From: Gemmatimonas aurantiaca
GTDB lineage: Bacteria > Gemmatimonadota > Gemmatimonadetes > Gemmatimonadales > Gemmatimonadaceae
Length of the DNA stretch: 64,000 nucleotides
Assembly: GCF_037190085.1 (NCBI RefSeq)
Contig: NZ_JBBCJO010000002.1
Coordinates: 124,001 to 188,000, forward strand
Direction of reading: 5' to 3'
Numbering within the stretch: position 1 is the first letter of the stretch; the number at the start of each line of letters is the position of its first letter. Below, piece after piece: positions 35,571 to 45,300 of this stretch. The translations under genes and the position numbers were made by a program. The notes beneath the pieces are model-generated. The model was not told where the DNA came from and made no database searches. It worked only from the letters and a program-made list of their open reading frames with translations.

Positions 35571-37937
35571 TCAGAACTTCACGGAGGTCGTCACCGACAC
35601 CGCACGACCGGCCGCGGGGACCCACATGCGTCCACTGTCGTAGTACAGCTCGTCGGTGAGATTGAGGAGATTCACCTGCAGTCCCAGCGTGGGACTGAGC
35701 TGATACTTCGCCATCGCGTCGTAGGTGTGATATCCCGGCACGTAGACCGTGGCCGCGGCGGTGGCACGCAACAGACGACGATCGACATACCGTCCCCCGC
35801 CGCCGACTTCGAGACGCTTCGTGAGTGCGTAGCTCGTCCAGGCACTGAGGCTGTGCGCTGGTACGTTCGTGAACGGCGCATCGGTCTGCGCGGGATTCGG
35901 CGATTCCACGTACTTGCCGATCATGCGCGAATATCCGGCCAGCACCGTCCAGTCGTCGGTGACCCGTCCCGTCATGGAGACCTCCCCGCCTTCCACCTTC
36001 TGCTTGCCGGCGAGGATGGTCCCGAGACCGGGGTTGGCCGGATCGGTGGTGCGGGCGTTCGTCTTCTCCGTGCGGAAGAGCGCGAACGACGTGAGCAGAC
36101 GCTGCTTGAACAGCTCCCACTTCGCCCCCATCTCGAACGTGCGGCTCTTCTCGGGCGGCAACTTGCTGTTGGCGTTCACCGCATCGTTGGAGAGATTTTC
36201 CGTGGACGGATTGAACGACGTGCCGTACGAGAAGTAGAGACTGCTCCCCACGGTCGGCTTGAAGTTGATGCCCGCATTGCCGCTGACATTGCGCGTCTCG
36301 ATCGGCGCGTTGCCCGTGCTCGCCATCGTGGCCTTCGACGCGGAGTCGGTGTACTCCGGCTTGTAGCGATCCCAGCGCAGCCCGCCGTTCAGTTCGAGCT
36401 TCGTGCCGATCTTCAGCGTCTCGAACGCGTACAACGCGGCCGACTGCGCCTTCACCCTGCGGGCGACCGTTCGTGTGATCTCCGAGCGATAGTCGGCATC
36501 GGCGGTCGGGTTGTTGAGATCGGCGATCGATGGATACGTGCGCGTCGCGATCGTGTACGATCCGCGCACACTGTTCTCACGCGAAACATCGGCACCGATG
36601 ACCATGTCGTGCGCGAGTGCACCCGTCTGGAATGCCGCGGTGAGACTGGTCTGGTTGGCGAGGATGTCGTTCTCGACCGCGTGCGTCTTGGGCCTGCGGA
36701 CACCGGTAGTGGGATTCACCGGCGTGACGATACGTCCGACGTCGGAGTGAGAGTCCGTGAGCTGATTGCGCAGCGTCAGATGGTCGTTGAAGACATGGGA
36801 AAGCTTCAGCGACGTGTTGTTCGCATGGACCTTCTCGAAATCGAGACTGCGCAGACCGAAGAAATGACGGGTGTTGACGGTCGGCACCCCGGCAAAGCTC
36901 TCCACGCCGTACGACGGAATGTTGTCCTGTTCGGAGCGTGTGTAGGCGATGGTGGCCTGCGTGGAGGTGCCGAGTCCGAGGGACAGCGAAGGCGCGACCC
37001 CCCAGCTGTTGTACTCGATGACATCGTTGCCGGCCACACCGCTGTTGCTGGAGACGGCCGCCACGCGCACCGCGACCCCCGGAATACCGGGCACCGCCAA
37101 CGGCTGGTTGGCATCCACCGTGGCGCGACGCTGATCGGCCGAGCCGAGGGCAATGGATCCACTGCGCTCGGCACGCAGACTCGGCACCTTGGTCACCATG
37201 TTGATGGTGCCACCCGTGGAGCCGCGTCCGCTGACGCCGGAGTTGGGCCCCTTGATGACTTCGACCTGTTCGAGGTTGAAGGACTCGCGGGAGAATCCGC
37301 TGAGATCGCGCACGCCATCGACGAACAGATCGTTGGTGGCGCTGAAGCCGCGGATGTTGAAGTTGTCACCCGGCATGCTACCGCCTTCACCGGCATTGAT
37401 GGTGATACCGGGAACGTTGCGAATCACGTCGCGTAGCGAAGTGGCCGCCTGTTGCTGCAGCACTTCCTTCGAGATGACGGCGATCGAGCGGGTGATGTCC
37501 ACCTGCTGTTCGGTGTACTTGGCCGACGACACGCGCGGCGTGGCGGTGACGTTCACGGCGTCCAGCACAGCGGTGCCGCGTGGACGGACCATGACGACCT
37601 TCTCACCGGTGAAGACGTAGGTCAGCCCGGTGCCATCGAGCAGACGCGCCAGCGCCTGCTGCGGCGTGAAATCTCCCTGCACGCCCTTGGTCTGCATGCC
37701 CACGATCGGCGCGTCGATGCGGAGCGTGAGAGCAGTCGCCGCTTCGAACTGCCTGAGGGCGGCATCGAGGGGACCGGCCGGAACATCGAAACGCTCGGGA
37801 CGAGCGGCCGGCTGTTGCGCGCGATTGCGGGCTTCAACCCCCTGCGCAGGCAGCTTGGCCGGCACGAGCCCGACGGCCGACGTGGCCACCAGGACACCGG
37901 TAAGCGCCTTGTGCGAACTGTGTCTCTTCTTCTTCAT
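35571..37937 (-). CDS. TonB-dependent siderophore receptor with STN domain
   Basis: 788 residues. The signal peptide is ALTGVLVATSAVGLVPAKLP. The STN domain (about 48-118: FDVPAGPLDAALRQFEAATA) is followed by the TonB box/plug (about 130-260, with VEVIKGPNSGVSGRGSTGGT) and a 22-strand barrel ending in Phe (VSVTTSVKF). It imports a ferric siderophore using TonB energy. STN domains usually signal to a FecR-type anti-sigma; no fecI/fecR pair is adjacent, and the nearest sigma cassette (31.4 kb) is of the DUF4097 type. Upstream are inverted repeats that may be operators (37997-38021). Confidence 0.95.
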   Translation of the reverse strand: MKKKRHSSHKALTGVLVATSAVGLVPAKLPAQGVEARNRAQQPAARPERFDVPAGPLDAALRQFEAATALTLRIDAPIVGMQTKGVQGDFTPQQALARLLDGTGLTYVFTGEKVVMVRPRGTAVLDAVNVTATPRVSSAKYTEQQVDITRSIAVISKEVLQQQAATSLRDVIRNVPGITINAGEGGSMPGDNFNIRGFSATNDLFVDGVRDLSGFSRESFNLEQVEVIKGPNSGVSGRGSTGGTINMVTKVPSLRAERSGSIALGSADQRRATVDANQPLAVPGIPGVAVRVAAVSSNSGVAGNDVIEYNSWGVAPSLSLGLGTSTQATIAYTRSEQDNIPSYGVESFAGVPTVNTRHFFGLRSLDFEKVHANNTSLKLSHVFNDHLTLRNQLTDSHSDVGRIVTPVNPTTGVRRPKTHAVENDILANQTSLTAAFQTGALAHDMVIGADVSRENSVRGSYTIATRTYPSIADLNNPTADADYRSEITRTVARRVKAQSAALYAFETLKIGTKLELNGGLRWDRYKPEYTDSASKATMASTGNAPIETRNVSGNAGINFKPTVGSSLYFSYGTSFNPSTENLSNDAVNANSKLPPEKSRTFEMGAKWELFKQRLLTSFALFRTEKTNARTTDPANPGLGTILAGKQKVEGGEVSMTGRVTDDWTVLAGYSRMIGKYVESPNPAQTDAPFTNVPAHSLSAWTSYALTKRLEVGGGGRYVDRRLLRATAAATVYVPGYHTYDAMAKYQLSPTLGLQVNLLNLTDELYYDSGRMWVPAAGRAVSVTTSVKF

Positions 37938-37996
37938 CGCCTGACTGGTTGTAAACGGAACCCTGCGAGTAGTGAGCGGGGTACAGTCTGGCGGCT

Positions 37997-38021
37997 AATT
38001 CCGACATCAACAATCGGGATT
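37997..38021. promoter_or_regulatory. Imperfect inverted repeat upstream of the siderophore receptor
   Basis: AATTCCGA (37997-38004) and TCGGGATT (38014-38021) form an inverted repeat with one mismatch and a 9-base spacer, 60 bases before the receptor start. A second symmetrical element, GTAC-N4-GTAC, follows at 38027-38038. Neither matches the Fur box consensus well, so iron control through these sites is only a suggestion. Confidence 0.35.
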
Positions 38022-38053
38022 ACTACGTACTTCCGTACTGAGGCAATTGCGGG

Positions 38054-38353
38054 TCAGGCGGCGGCCAATGCCTCTATCTGGCTGGCCAGTTCGAAATCCT
38101 TCTGCGTGATCCCGCCGGCATCGTGGGTGCTGAGCTGAAACAGAACCCGGGTGTATCGGATATCGATATCGGGATGATGCTGGAGTCGTTCGGCCACCTC
38201 GGCCACCCGCGCAATGAAGGCGATGCCCGCGGGAAATGTCGCGAAATGGTAGCTCTTGCAGATGGCGTCGCCTTTCCGCGACCAGCCGGGGAGAGGCCCC
38301 AATGCGCGCTGGATCTCGATGTCGGAGAGGGCCGAAGGGACTGAGGCAGACAT
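38054..38353 (-). CDS. 4a-hydroxytetrahydrobiopterin dehydratase (PCD/DCoH)
   Basis: 99 residues from ATG 38351-38353; the longer frame to 38476 overlaps the divergent radical SAM gene. The core motif KSYHFATFPAGIAFIARVAE and then RLQHHPDIDIRYTRVLFQLS carries the conserved HHPDI and the downstream T-HDAGGIT, all matching PCD. The enzyme dehydrates 4a-hydroxy-tetrahydropterin after aromatic amino acid hydroxylation or a related pterin reaction. No hydroxylase gene is in the window. It is divergent from the SPL-like gene with a 64-base gap. Confidence 0.93.
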   Translation of the reverse strand: MSASVPSALSDIEIQRALGPLPGWSRKGDAICKSYHFATFPAGIAFIARVAEVAERLQHHPDIDIRYTRVLFQLSTHDAGGITQKDFELASQIEALAAA

Positions 38354-38417
38354 GAATGGAGAGTAGGGTGTTTGGCGGCGGATTGCATCTTCGGCATTTA
38401 TTCGGTAACATGGAATC

Positions 38418-39530
38418 ATGCCGCTCCCGCTGCCGGTGTTTCCGTCGCTTGCCGCCGAGCCTCTGCGTCTGCTCACGCATCAGGCGGATCTGCAGTATCA
38501 CGCCGCCCCCGCGCGCGGAATCTTCAATCCGCCATCGGCGACACACATGGGATTCTGGTCGATCAATCCCTATGTGGGATGCGCCTTCGGCTGCGCGTAC
38601 TGCTATGCGCGGGACACCCATCGGTACACCCTCGAGCGGGCCGGTCCCATCGGACAGGCCATCGCCAATCGCCTGCCCCCTTGGCTGGCCTTCGAGCGAC
38701 GGATCCTGGTGAAGGAACATGCGGCCATCCGGGTGCGGGAAGCGCTGCGGTCATCGCGGGCACCCAAGGCCGGGGATTCGCTGGTGATCGGATCGGCCAC
38801 CGACCCCTACCAGCCCGCCGAGCGCCGTTTCCGGGTCACCGAAGGTGTGCTGCTGGCCCTGGCCGAGGCCGACGTGCGTGGGTGGGCCATCGTGATCATC
38901 ACCAAAAGTCCGCTGGTCACGCGGGACATTCCCGTGCTGCAGCGGCTGGCCCGGCACAACACGGTGGGCGTGCACATCTCCCTGATCACGGTCGACCGGG
39001 AGCTGGCGCGCCGGCTGGAGCCGAGAGCGCCCACGCCGGAAGCCCGGTTACGGGCCGTGCGGCGATTGGCGGCCTCGGATATCGATGTGAGCGTGAACTG
39101 CATGCCGGTCCTGCCGGGCATCACGGACCACCCGGAGATGCTGCAGGAGCTGGTGGCCCGGATCGCCGAGACCGGAGCCCGGAGCTTTGGCGCCTGCGCC
39201 CTCCGCCTGCGATCGGCTTCGCGGCGTCGGTATCTGCCGATGATCCGCGAGCAGTTTCCGGCCCTGGCCGATCGGTACGAGTCCACGTATCGCGAAAGTG
39301 TCTATGCCAAAGACACTTATCGGACAGGATTGAGCCAGTACATGCTCGGTCTGGCTCAACAACACGGCCTGGTGCTGCGGGAGTATCGACGGCTGGAGCC
39401 GGGATATGACGTGACCGGCGCCAGCGACGCCTTGGGAAAGAGCGATGCCACAAAAGAAGACTCAAAGGATGAAATAAAGACAAACATCGAAGAGCAACTG
39501 CAGTTGGCCTTCCAGAACACCGGTCTCTGA
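38418..39530 (+). CDS. Radical SAM protein, spore-photoproduct-lyase-like (PA0069/Rv2578c type)
   Basis: 370 residues. The SAM cluster is CAFGCAYCYAR, a C-x3-C-x2-C motif for the 4Fe-4S centre (about residues 55-62), preceded by INPYVGC. The segment GDSLVIGSATDPYQPAERRF and VIITKSPLVTRDIPVLQRL are typical of the PA0069/Rv2578c family, annotated as SPL-like DNA-repair proteins although the reaction is unproven. It directly precedes the imuA-imuB-dnaE2 operon (63-base gap) and may share DNA-damage control. The last 40 residues (GKSDATKEDSKDEIKTNIEE) are charged and lineage-specific. Confidence 0.88.
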   Translation: MPLPLPVFPSLAAEPLRLLTHQADLQYHAAPARGIFNPPSATHMGFWSINPYVGCAFGCAYCYARDTHRYTLERAGPIGQAIANRLPPWLAFERRILVKEHAAIRVREALRSSRAPKAGDSLVIGSATDPYQPAERRFRVTEGVLLALAEADVRGWAIVIITKSPLVTRDIPVLQRLARHNTVGVHISLITVDRELARRLEPRAPTPEARLRAVRRLAASDIDVSVNCMPVLPGITDHPEMLQELVARIAETGARSFGACALRLRSASRRRYLPMIREQFPALADRYESTYRESVYAKDTYRTGLSQYMLGLAQQHGLVLREYRRLEPGYDVTGASDALGKSDATKEDSKDEIKTNIEEQLQLAFQNTGL

Positions 39531-39593
39531 CGTCGGCCCATCGACGTCCGCCTTCTGCAACCTGCCACGCCCGGAATATTCGGTTTTTCTTCG

Positions 39594-40685
39594 ATGTCAC
39601 CCGCTCTTTCCCCCCAGACCGTGGCCCGGATCCAGGCCATCGTCTCCAGTCACCGCGTCCAGGGGGCTCCCTGGTCCACCGGGGTGCCCCAACTCGACCG
39701 GGCTTTGGGCGGTGGCATTCCGCGGGGACGGATCACCGAGGTCACCGGTCCGCTCGCCGTGGGCAAGAGCGCGCTGATGCACCGGCTCGTGAGGCAGGTG
39801 TTGTCCACCGGCAGTTGGGTGGCCTGGATCGATGCGAGCCGAACCCTGGCACCCGCGCCCTGGGCGGGGCTCGGGGAACGTTTTGTCGTGATCCGCCTGC
39901 CGGCTCCCCGCCGGACCGCGTGGACGGCCGATCTGCTGCTGCGCAGTGGCGTGTTTGGACTCGTGGTCATCGATGGCGCCCCACCGCTGTCGCGCATCCA
40001 TGGCGTGCGGCTCACACAACTCGCCCGGGAGCGCGACGCCGCCTGTGTGGTGATCGACCACCTCGTACCGGGTGTGCCCCGCTCTCCCCGCCTGACCGGC
40101 ACGATGCGCCTTCGCATCGCCCTCCAGGGGGCTCCGCGGCAGGGGGCTGCAATGGCTGGACCTCTGACAGGAACGCTGGCTGGAACTCTGGCTGGAACTC
40201 TCACAGCGCCTCGAATGCAGGTGACCGTGGAAAAAGGTGGACTCATCACCGGCAAGCGTCTTGCCATCGAGGTGGATCGTGTCGACGTCCCGTTCAACAT
40301 GGCGCATCGCCTGTGTGCGCATCCCGAGGTTCCCGATCGGCGCGGGGTGGCGCACAGCACGCGCCGTCCCTGGGTCCCCCGCGACATCGACCACACGGAG
40401 CATCGGTACGCCACCACCGTCTCCGGAGGCGGGATCGGGGTCGTCACCCACGACCTGTACGGAATTGGCGTTTCCGGACCAACTCACTTTGCCGTTGACC
40501 AGCGACGGGCCGATGAACGACGAATCGCGGAGTCCCGGCTCGCGGAATCCCGGCTCACGGAATCCCGGCTCACGGAATCCCGACGCGCTGTCGAAGACGC
40601 CCCGGACATCGCGTCAGCCATCGACACACCCGACACGTCCAACGAGCGCGACCCGTCAGTCTCCCTCACGTCCACACTGGGATGA
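39594..40685 (+). CDS. imuA: ImuA-like RecA-fold mutasome accessory protein
   Basis: 363 residues. The P-loop region reads RITEVTGPLAVGKSALMHRL (GxxxxGKS kept), followed by VAWIDASRTLAPAPW and VVIDGAPPLSRI, the RecA-like Walker B area. ImuA is the RecA-related helper of the ImuB/DnaE2 translesion polymerase. The conserved core ends about residue 245 (HRLCAHPEVPDRRG). The remaining ~120 residues overlap imuB in another frame and contain the four-times repeated E-S-R-L-T/A motif from a 15-base repeat (40521-40580). A three-copy 12-base repeat (40170-40205) codes GTLAGTLAGTL. Confidence 0.88.
   Translation: MSPALSPQTVARIQAIVSSHRVQGAPWSTGVPQLDRALGGGIPRGRITEVTGPLAVGKSALMHRLVRQVLSTGSWVAWIDASRTLAPAPWAGLGERFVVIRLPAPRRTAWTADLLLRSGVFGLVVIDGAPPLSRIHGVRLTQLARERDAACVVIDHLVPGVPRSPRLTGTMRLRIALQGAPRQGAAMAGPLTGTLAGTLAGTLTAPRMQVTVEKGGLITGKRLAIEVDRVDVPFNMAHRLCAHPEVPDRRGVAHSTRRPWVPRDIDHTEHRYATTVSGGGIGVVTHDLYGIGVSGPTHFAVDQRRADERRIAESRLAESRLTESRLTESRRAVEDAPDIASAIDTPDTSNERDPSVSLTSTLG
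40170..40205. repeat. 12-bp tandem repeat x3 in imuA
   Basis: Units GGAACGCTGGCT, GGAACTCTGGCT and GGAACTCTCACA encode GTLAGTLAGTLT in the loop before the last ImuA strands. Confidence 0.85.
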
Positions 40686-42345
40686 TCTGCCGAGGGCGCT
40701 GGCCGTGGATACGACCTTGCGCGCGGTGTCGATGGCCGCGGGCCGTCTCGGCATTCGTGCCGGCATGCGGATCAACGAAGCCCGTGCCCGCTGCGCCGAG
40801 CTGGATGTCCGCCTCTGGGATCGCACCGCGATCGACGACGCCGTGCTGGCAGGAACCACCACGTTGTTGACCGCCAGTCCCCAGGTCACTCCCGTCATCG
40901 GCACACCCGGCATGTGGTGGGTGGGAGCCACGGGGTTCGCCGCGCTCGGCGGCGAGGAGATGCTGGCGCAGACACTGCTGCACATCGCGCGGCAGTGGCA
41001 TCCGCAGGCACGTGTGGCCATCGCCGATTCCTGTGTGGCCGCCCGCGCCGCGACATGGGTGCCGCTCGCGCAGCAGCTTACGCAGATCACGCGCATTCCA
41101 CCGGATCGGTGCGCGCATTATCTCGCCACGGCACCACTCGGCCTGCTGCCCATGCCGGAAGAGTTGCGCGAAGCGCTGCAGGCCCTGGGCTTCCGCACCA
41201 TCGGAGCACTGGCCGCACTCGATGCCAGTGATGTGGAGGAGCGCTGGGGCGCCGACGGTCTGACCGCGTGGCGTCTGGCGCACGGGGATGATCCCCGGCG
41301 TCCCGGTCTCGTGCGTACCGAGATGGCTCGCAGCACCACGGTGGAACTGCCCGGTGTCGCGGAAAGCGCCGAACCCGTGCTGTTCGTGGTGCGTGCGCAA
41401 TTGCAGCGTCTGCTGAACGACTGCGTGCGCGATGGCCGGGCGGCCGCCGCCGTCGCGATCACGCTGATTCTCGACGCGGGACGCTACTACCCACTCGAAG
41501 CGATCGGCAGTGAGTTCGGCGACGACACGGGCCGGGGAGCGAGCGGGGCGAGTCATGGACTCGGTCATGGATCGGATCACGGGCTCGCTCACGCATCCCA
41601 TCGTGCCTGCGACCACGGGGCCGCGATCCCGTCGCACCTGCTCAATGTCCCGCAGCGCACCATCACGCGTGAAGTCCGCCCGGCCCGGCCACTGGCGCGC
41701 TTCGATCCGCTCTTCGATCAGTGTCGCACGCTGCTGGAACGCTGGCGCATTCCGGCGCCGATCATCGGCGTCAGCATCAGCATTCCGGTCACGGCACCGC
41801 TCGCGGCCGACCAGGGGGATCTGCTCGTGCCGTCATGGCGTGATGCCGCCATGAATGCCGAAGCGGTGTTTGCCCGTCTCCGGACCGCACTGGACCCCGA
41901 GCATCGTGGCGATGTCGTCGTGCGTCCCCAGGCACGGGACACCCATCGTGTGGAAGAAACCGGAGCCTGGATTCCCGTGGACGCGATGGCCATGGCGGAA
42001 GCCGCGTTGCCGACAGCGGCAGCACCAGCACCAGCACCGACGAACACATCGTCGGCATCGGCACCCACATCTCTGCCCCCGGCCTTCACCTCTCCCGTTC
42101 TGCGTCTGCTCACGACACCGGAATCCGTGCGGGTCGTCGCACCGCACGGAGCCCCCGGAATGATCTGGTGGCGCGGACGACGTATCACGTTCACGCAGGC
42201 CCGGGGGCCGGAACGCCTGAGTGGAGACTGGTGGCGCGGTGACCGGTACGCCCGCGATTACTGGCGTTGTCTGTCCGACGACGACGGAGAACTGCTGCTC
42301 TATCTCGAAGGTGTGCACTGGTACATGCACGGCTGGTATGACTGA
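40279..42345 (+). CDS. imuB: ImuB, Y-family polymerase-like mutasome protein
   Basis: 688 residues if GTG 40279 is used; GTG 40315 or ATG 40237 are alternatives. The N-terminal motif WRIACVRIPRFPIGAGWR is encoded inside imuA in a different frame. After a Pro/Ser/Arg-rich repeat comes the Y-family-like core (AAGRLGIRAGMRINEARARC) and the helix-hairpin part (ALGFRTIGALAALDASDVEE). The C-terminus SGDWWRGDRYARDYWRCLSD and LEGVHWYMHGWYD is typical of ImuB. ImuB lacks full catalytic residues in the family and acts as the hub linking beta clamp, ImuA and DnaE2. It overlaps dnaE2 by 8 bases. Confidence 0.88.
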   Translation: MSTSRSTWRIACVRIPRFPIGAGWRTARAVPGSPATSTTRSIGTPPPSPEAGSGSSPTTCTELAFPDQLTLPLTSDGPMNDESRSPGSRNPGSRNPGSRNPDALSKTPRTSRQPSTHPTRPTSATRQSPSRPHWDDLPRALAVDTTLRAVSMAAGRLGIRAGMRINEARARCAELDVRLWDRTAIDDAVLAGTTTLLTASPQVTPVIGTPGMWWVGATGFAALGGEEMLAQTLLHIARQWHPQARVAIADSCVAARAATWVPLAQQLTQITRIPPDRCAHYLATAPLGLLPMPEELREALQALGFRTIGALAALDASDVEERWGADGLTAWRLAHGDDPRRPGLVRTEMARSTTVELPGVAESAEPVLFVVRAQLQRLLNDCVRDGRAAAAVAITLILDAGRYYPLEAIGSEFGDDTGRGASGASHGLGHGSDHGLAHASHRACDHGAAIPSHLLNVPQRTITREVRPARPLARFDPLFDQCRTLLERWRIPAPIIGVSISIPVTAPLAADQGDLLVPSWRDAAMNAEAVFARLRTALDPEHRGDVVVRPQARDTHRVEETGAWIPVDAMAMAEAALPTAAAPAPAPTNTSSASAPTSLPPAFTSPVLRLLTTPESVRVVAPHGAPGMIWWRGRRITFTQARGPERLSGDWWRGDRYARDYWRCLSDDDGELLLYLEGVHWYMHGWYD
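40521..40580. repeat. 15-bp tandem repeat x4 in the imuA/imuB overlap
   Basis: Four 15-base units of CGGCTCACGGAATCC type. In the imuA frame they encode ESRLA/T repeats and in the imuB frame PGSRN repeats; both frames remain open because 15 is a multiple of three. Confidence 0.9.
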
Positions 42346-45300
42346 AAAGGAACTGAAGGATGACGAAGAGATGACGGCAGACCGGACGATCCCGTCATCG
42401 GCCAACCCGTATGCCGACCAATACGCGGAGTTGCACTGTCATTCGGCGTTTTCCCTGCTCGATGGTGCCGCGCACCCCGAGCATCTCGTCACGCGCGCGC
42501 GGGAACTCGGGTATTACGCGCTCGCCCTCACCGATCATGACGACATGGGCGGCATCGTGCGTTTCGGGGTGGCCAGCCGTGAACAGGCGACCCGGGGTAT
42601 TCTCGGCGTCGAACTCACCGTGCGCGTGCCGCATCTGGATGGACGACGTGGCAGCCGACGCACGCATCTCGTCCTGCTCGCGGAAACCCGTGAAGGCTAT
42701 CGCAACATCTCCACGCTCGTCACGCGCGCCCGCATGGACAGCGAGCGTGGGCACCCCAGTGTGCCGTTGGCCCTGGTGGCACAGCATGCCAAGGGGATCA
42801 CCGCCCTCACCGGATGTCCACGCGGCTGGATTCCGCAACTGCTCGCCGAAGGACGCCAGGACGAAGCCCGCACGGCTGTCGAGGAATTGTCAGCGGCTTT
42901 CGAGGGGCACCTGGCCATCGAATGCTGGGATCATCGTCTGCCCGAGGAACGCGCCCTCGTGGATCAGTTGCGTTCCCTCTCGCAGCAGGTGGGCGTTCCG
43001 TGGGTGGTGACCAACAACGTGCATTACGCGGAAGCCTCACAACGCATCGTGCACGACACCCTGAATGCCCTGCGACATGGCCGCACGCTCGACGGGATGG
43101 GCACACGCCTGCGTCCGAACGCCGAATGGGCGCTGAAGGATCCGCGACTCATCTTCCGGCGCTGGCGGGGAGCGGAAGAGGGCGTGCACGCCACGGTCGA
43201 CATCGCGAAACGCTGTCTCTTCCGACTGGAGGAACTCCGGCCGACCATGCCGGCCTATCCGTTGCCGTCCGGGATGAGTGCCGACGACTATCTCGCCGAT
43301 CTCGCCTACACCGGCGCGACGGAACGCTGGGGCGCCACGCTGACCGATGCTCAGCGCAATCAACTCGAATACGAACTCGCGTTCATCCGTCGGAAGGGGT
43401 ATGCCGGATTCTTTCTCACTGTATGGGGCATCGTCCGTCATGCGCGTGCAGAAGGCATTCTGTGCCAGGGACGCGGATCGGCGGCCAGTTCCGCGGTCTG
43501 TTACTGCCTCGGCATCACGGCGGTCGATCCCGTGTACTTCGGTCTGCTCTTCGAACGGTTTCTCGCCGAAGACCGCAACGAAGCGCCGGATATCGACATC
43601 GACTTCGCCCATCGGGATCGCGAACGCATTCTGCAACACGTCTACAACCGGTATGGACGTGAACACGCCGCGATGGTCTGTGAACAGATCACCTGGGGTG
43701 GACGCAGTGCATCCCGCGATGCTGCCCGCGTGCTGGGATTCTCCCCCCAGCAGGGCGATGCACTGGCCACGTTCAACGACCGCCACGGCGCGCACACCAC
43801 CGCCGATCTGTTCGAAACGCCGGAAGGACGCACCCATCTGCAGGCCGCCGGATTCGATCTGGCCGATCCTCGCGTGCAGCAGCTCGCACCCGTGATCAAC
43901 GGGCTGCAAGAACTGCCACGGCATCGCTCCATTCACGTGGGGGGATTCGTGCTGTCCGAGGAACCGCTCGGCTCCCTCGTGCCCATCGAGCCGGCCTCGA
44001 TGGCGGATCGCACCGTCATCCAATGGGAGAAGGACGACCTCGATCCGGTGGGCATGTTCAAGGTGGATCTGCTCGGTCTCGGCATGCTCACCGTGGTGCA
44101 GGACTGTCTGCGGTACATCCGTCATACGCAGGACGAACACATCGACCTGGCGCGCTTCGACATGGACGATGAGAAGGTGTACGACGTGATGTGCCGCGCC
44201 GACACGGTGGGCGTGTTCCAGATCGAAAGCCGCGCGCAGATGAGCACCCTGCCGCGTCTCAAGCCACGGTGCTTCTACGATCTCGTCGTCGAAGTGGCGC
44301 TCATCCGTCCCGGACCCATCCAGGGGCAGATGGTGCATCCGTATCTGCGACGGCGGGCCGGACTCGAAACGGTGAAGTATCTGCACGACGATCTCGAGCC
44401 CATTCTCCAGCGCACCCTGGGCGTGCCGCTCTTCCAGGAGCAGGGCATGCAGGTGGCCATCAAACTGGCGAGTTTCACCCCGCAGCAGGCCGATGAACTG
44501 CGCCGGACCATGGGACACAAACGCTCCCGCGCACGCATGGCGAAGATCGAGGTGCAGCTGCGCGATGGCATGAGGCGCAACGAGATCGACGACGACACCA
44601 TCGACCGCATCTGCCAGCAGATCAACGGCTTTGCCGATTTTGGTTTCCCCGAGAGCCACTCGGCGAGTTTTGCCCTCGTGGTATATGCAACGGCCTGGCT
44701 GCGTCTCTACTACGCGCCGGAATACCTCTGCGCCATTCTCAACGCGCAGCCCATGGGATTCTACGCGCCGGGTACGCTCATCGAGGATGCCAAACGGCAT
44801 GGGGTGGAAGTCCGCCCCGTCGACCTGACCAGAAGCGGGTGGGATCATTCCCTGGAGTTGCCCGACGGCCGGACGCTCATGCCCAACGACGGCGTGATCC
44901 GCTGGGGGCCGCGGCAGACACCGACCACCGCGATGGCCGAATCGACGACGACATCGACGACGGCATCGACAACGGCATCGACAACGGCATCAGCGGCCGC
45001 AGGCAGCGACGCCACGACACCACCTCCTGCGGTCGCCGTCCGGCTTGGTGTCCGCCTGATTCGCAACCTCGGCACCAAGGCGCGTCACGCACTCGAAGCG
45101 GCACTCGCGGAAGGCCCGTTCCACACCCTCGAGGAAGCCGTGCGACGTGTGACTCTCGACGCGCGGGCGTGGCGTGCCCTCGCCGAGGCGGGTGCGTTGG
45201 ACGGCATGTTCACTCATGAACCGCCCGAGCGACGCCGGCGCGTGGCCCTCTGGGAAGTGCTCGCGATGACCAAGGAGCCGGCACTGCCGCTCGCTCCCCG

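Noticed and set aside
39490..39593. Possible LexA box before imuA (GAACACCGGTCT near 39515)
   Set aside because: Only an approximate match to GAAC-N4-GTTC and inside the preceding gene; not enough to annotate.
43037..44848. 603-codon minus-strand frame inside dnaE2
   Set aside because: Antisense shadow of a clearly recognised polymerase gene.
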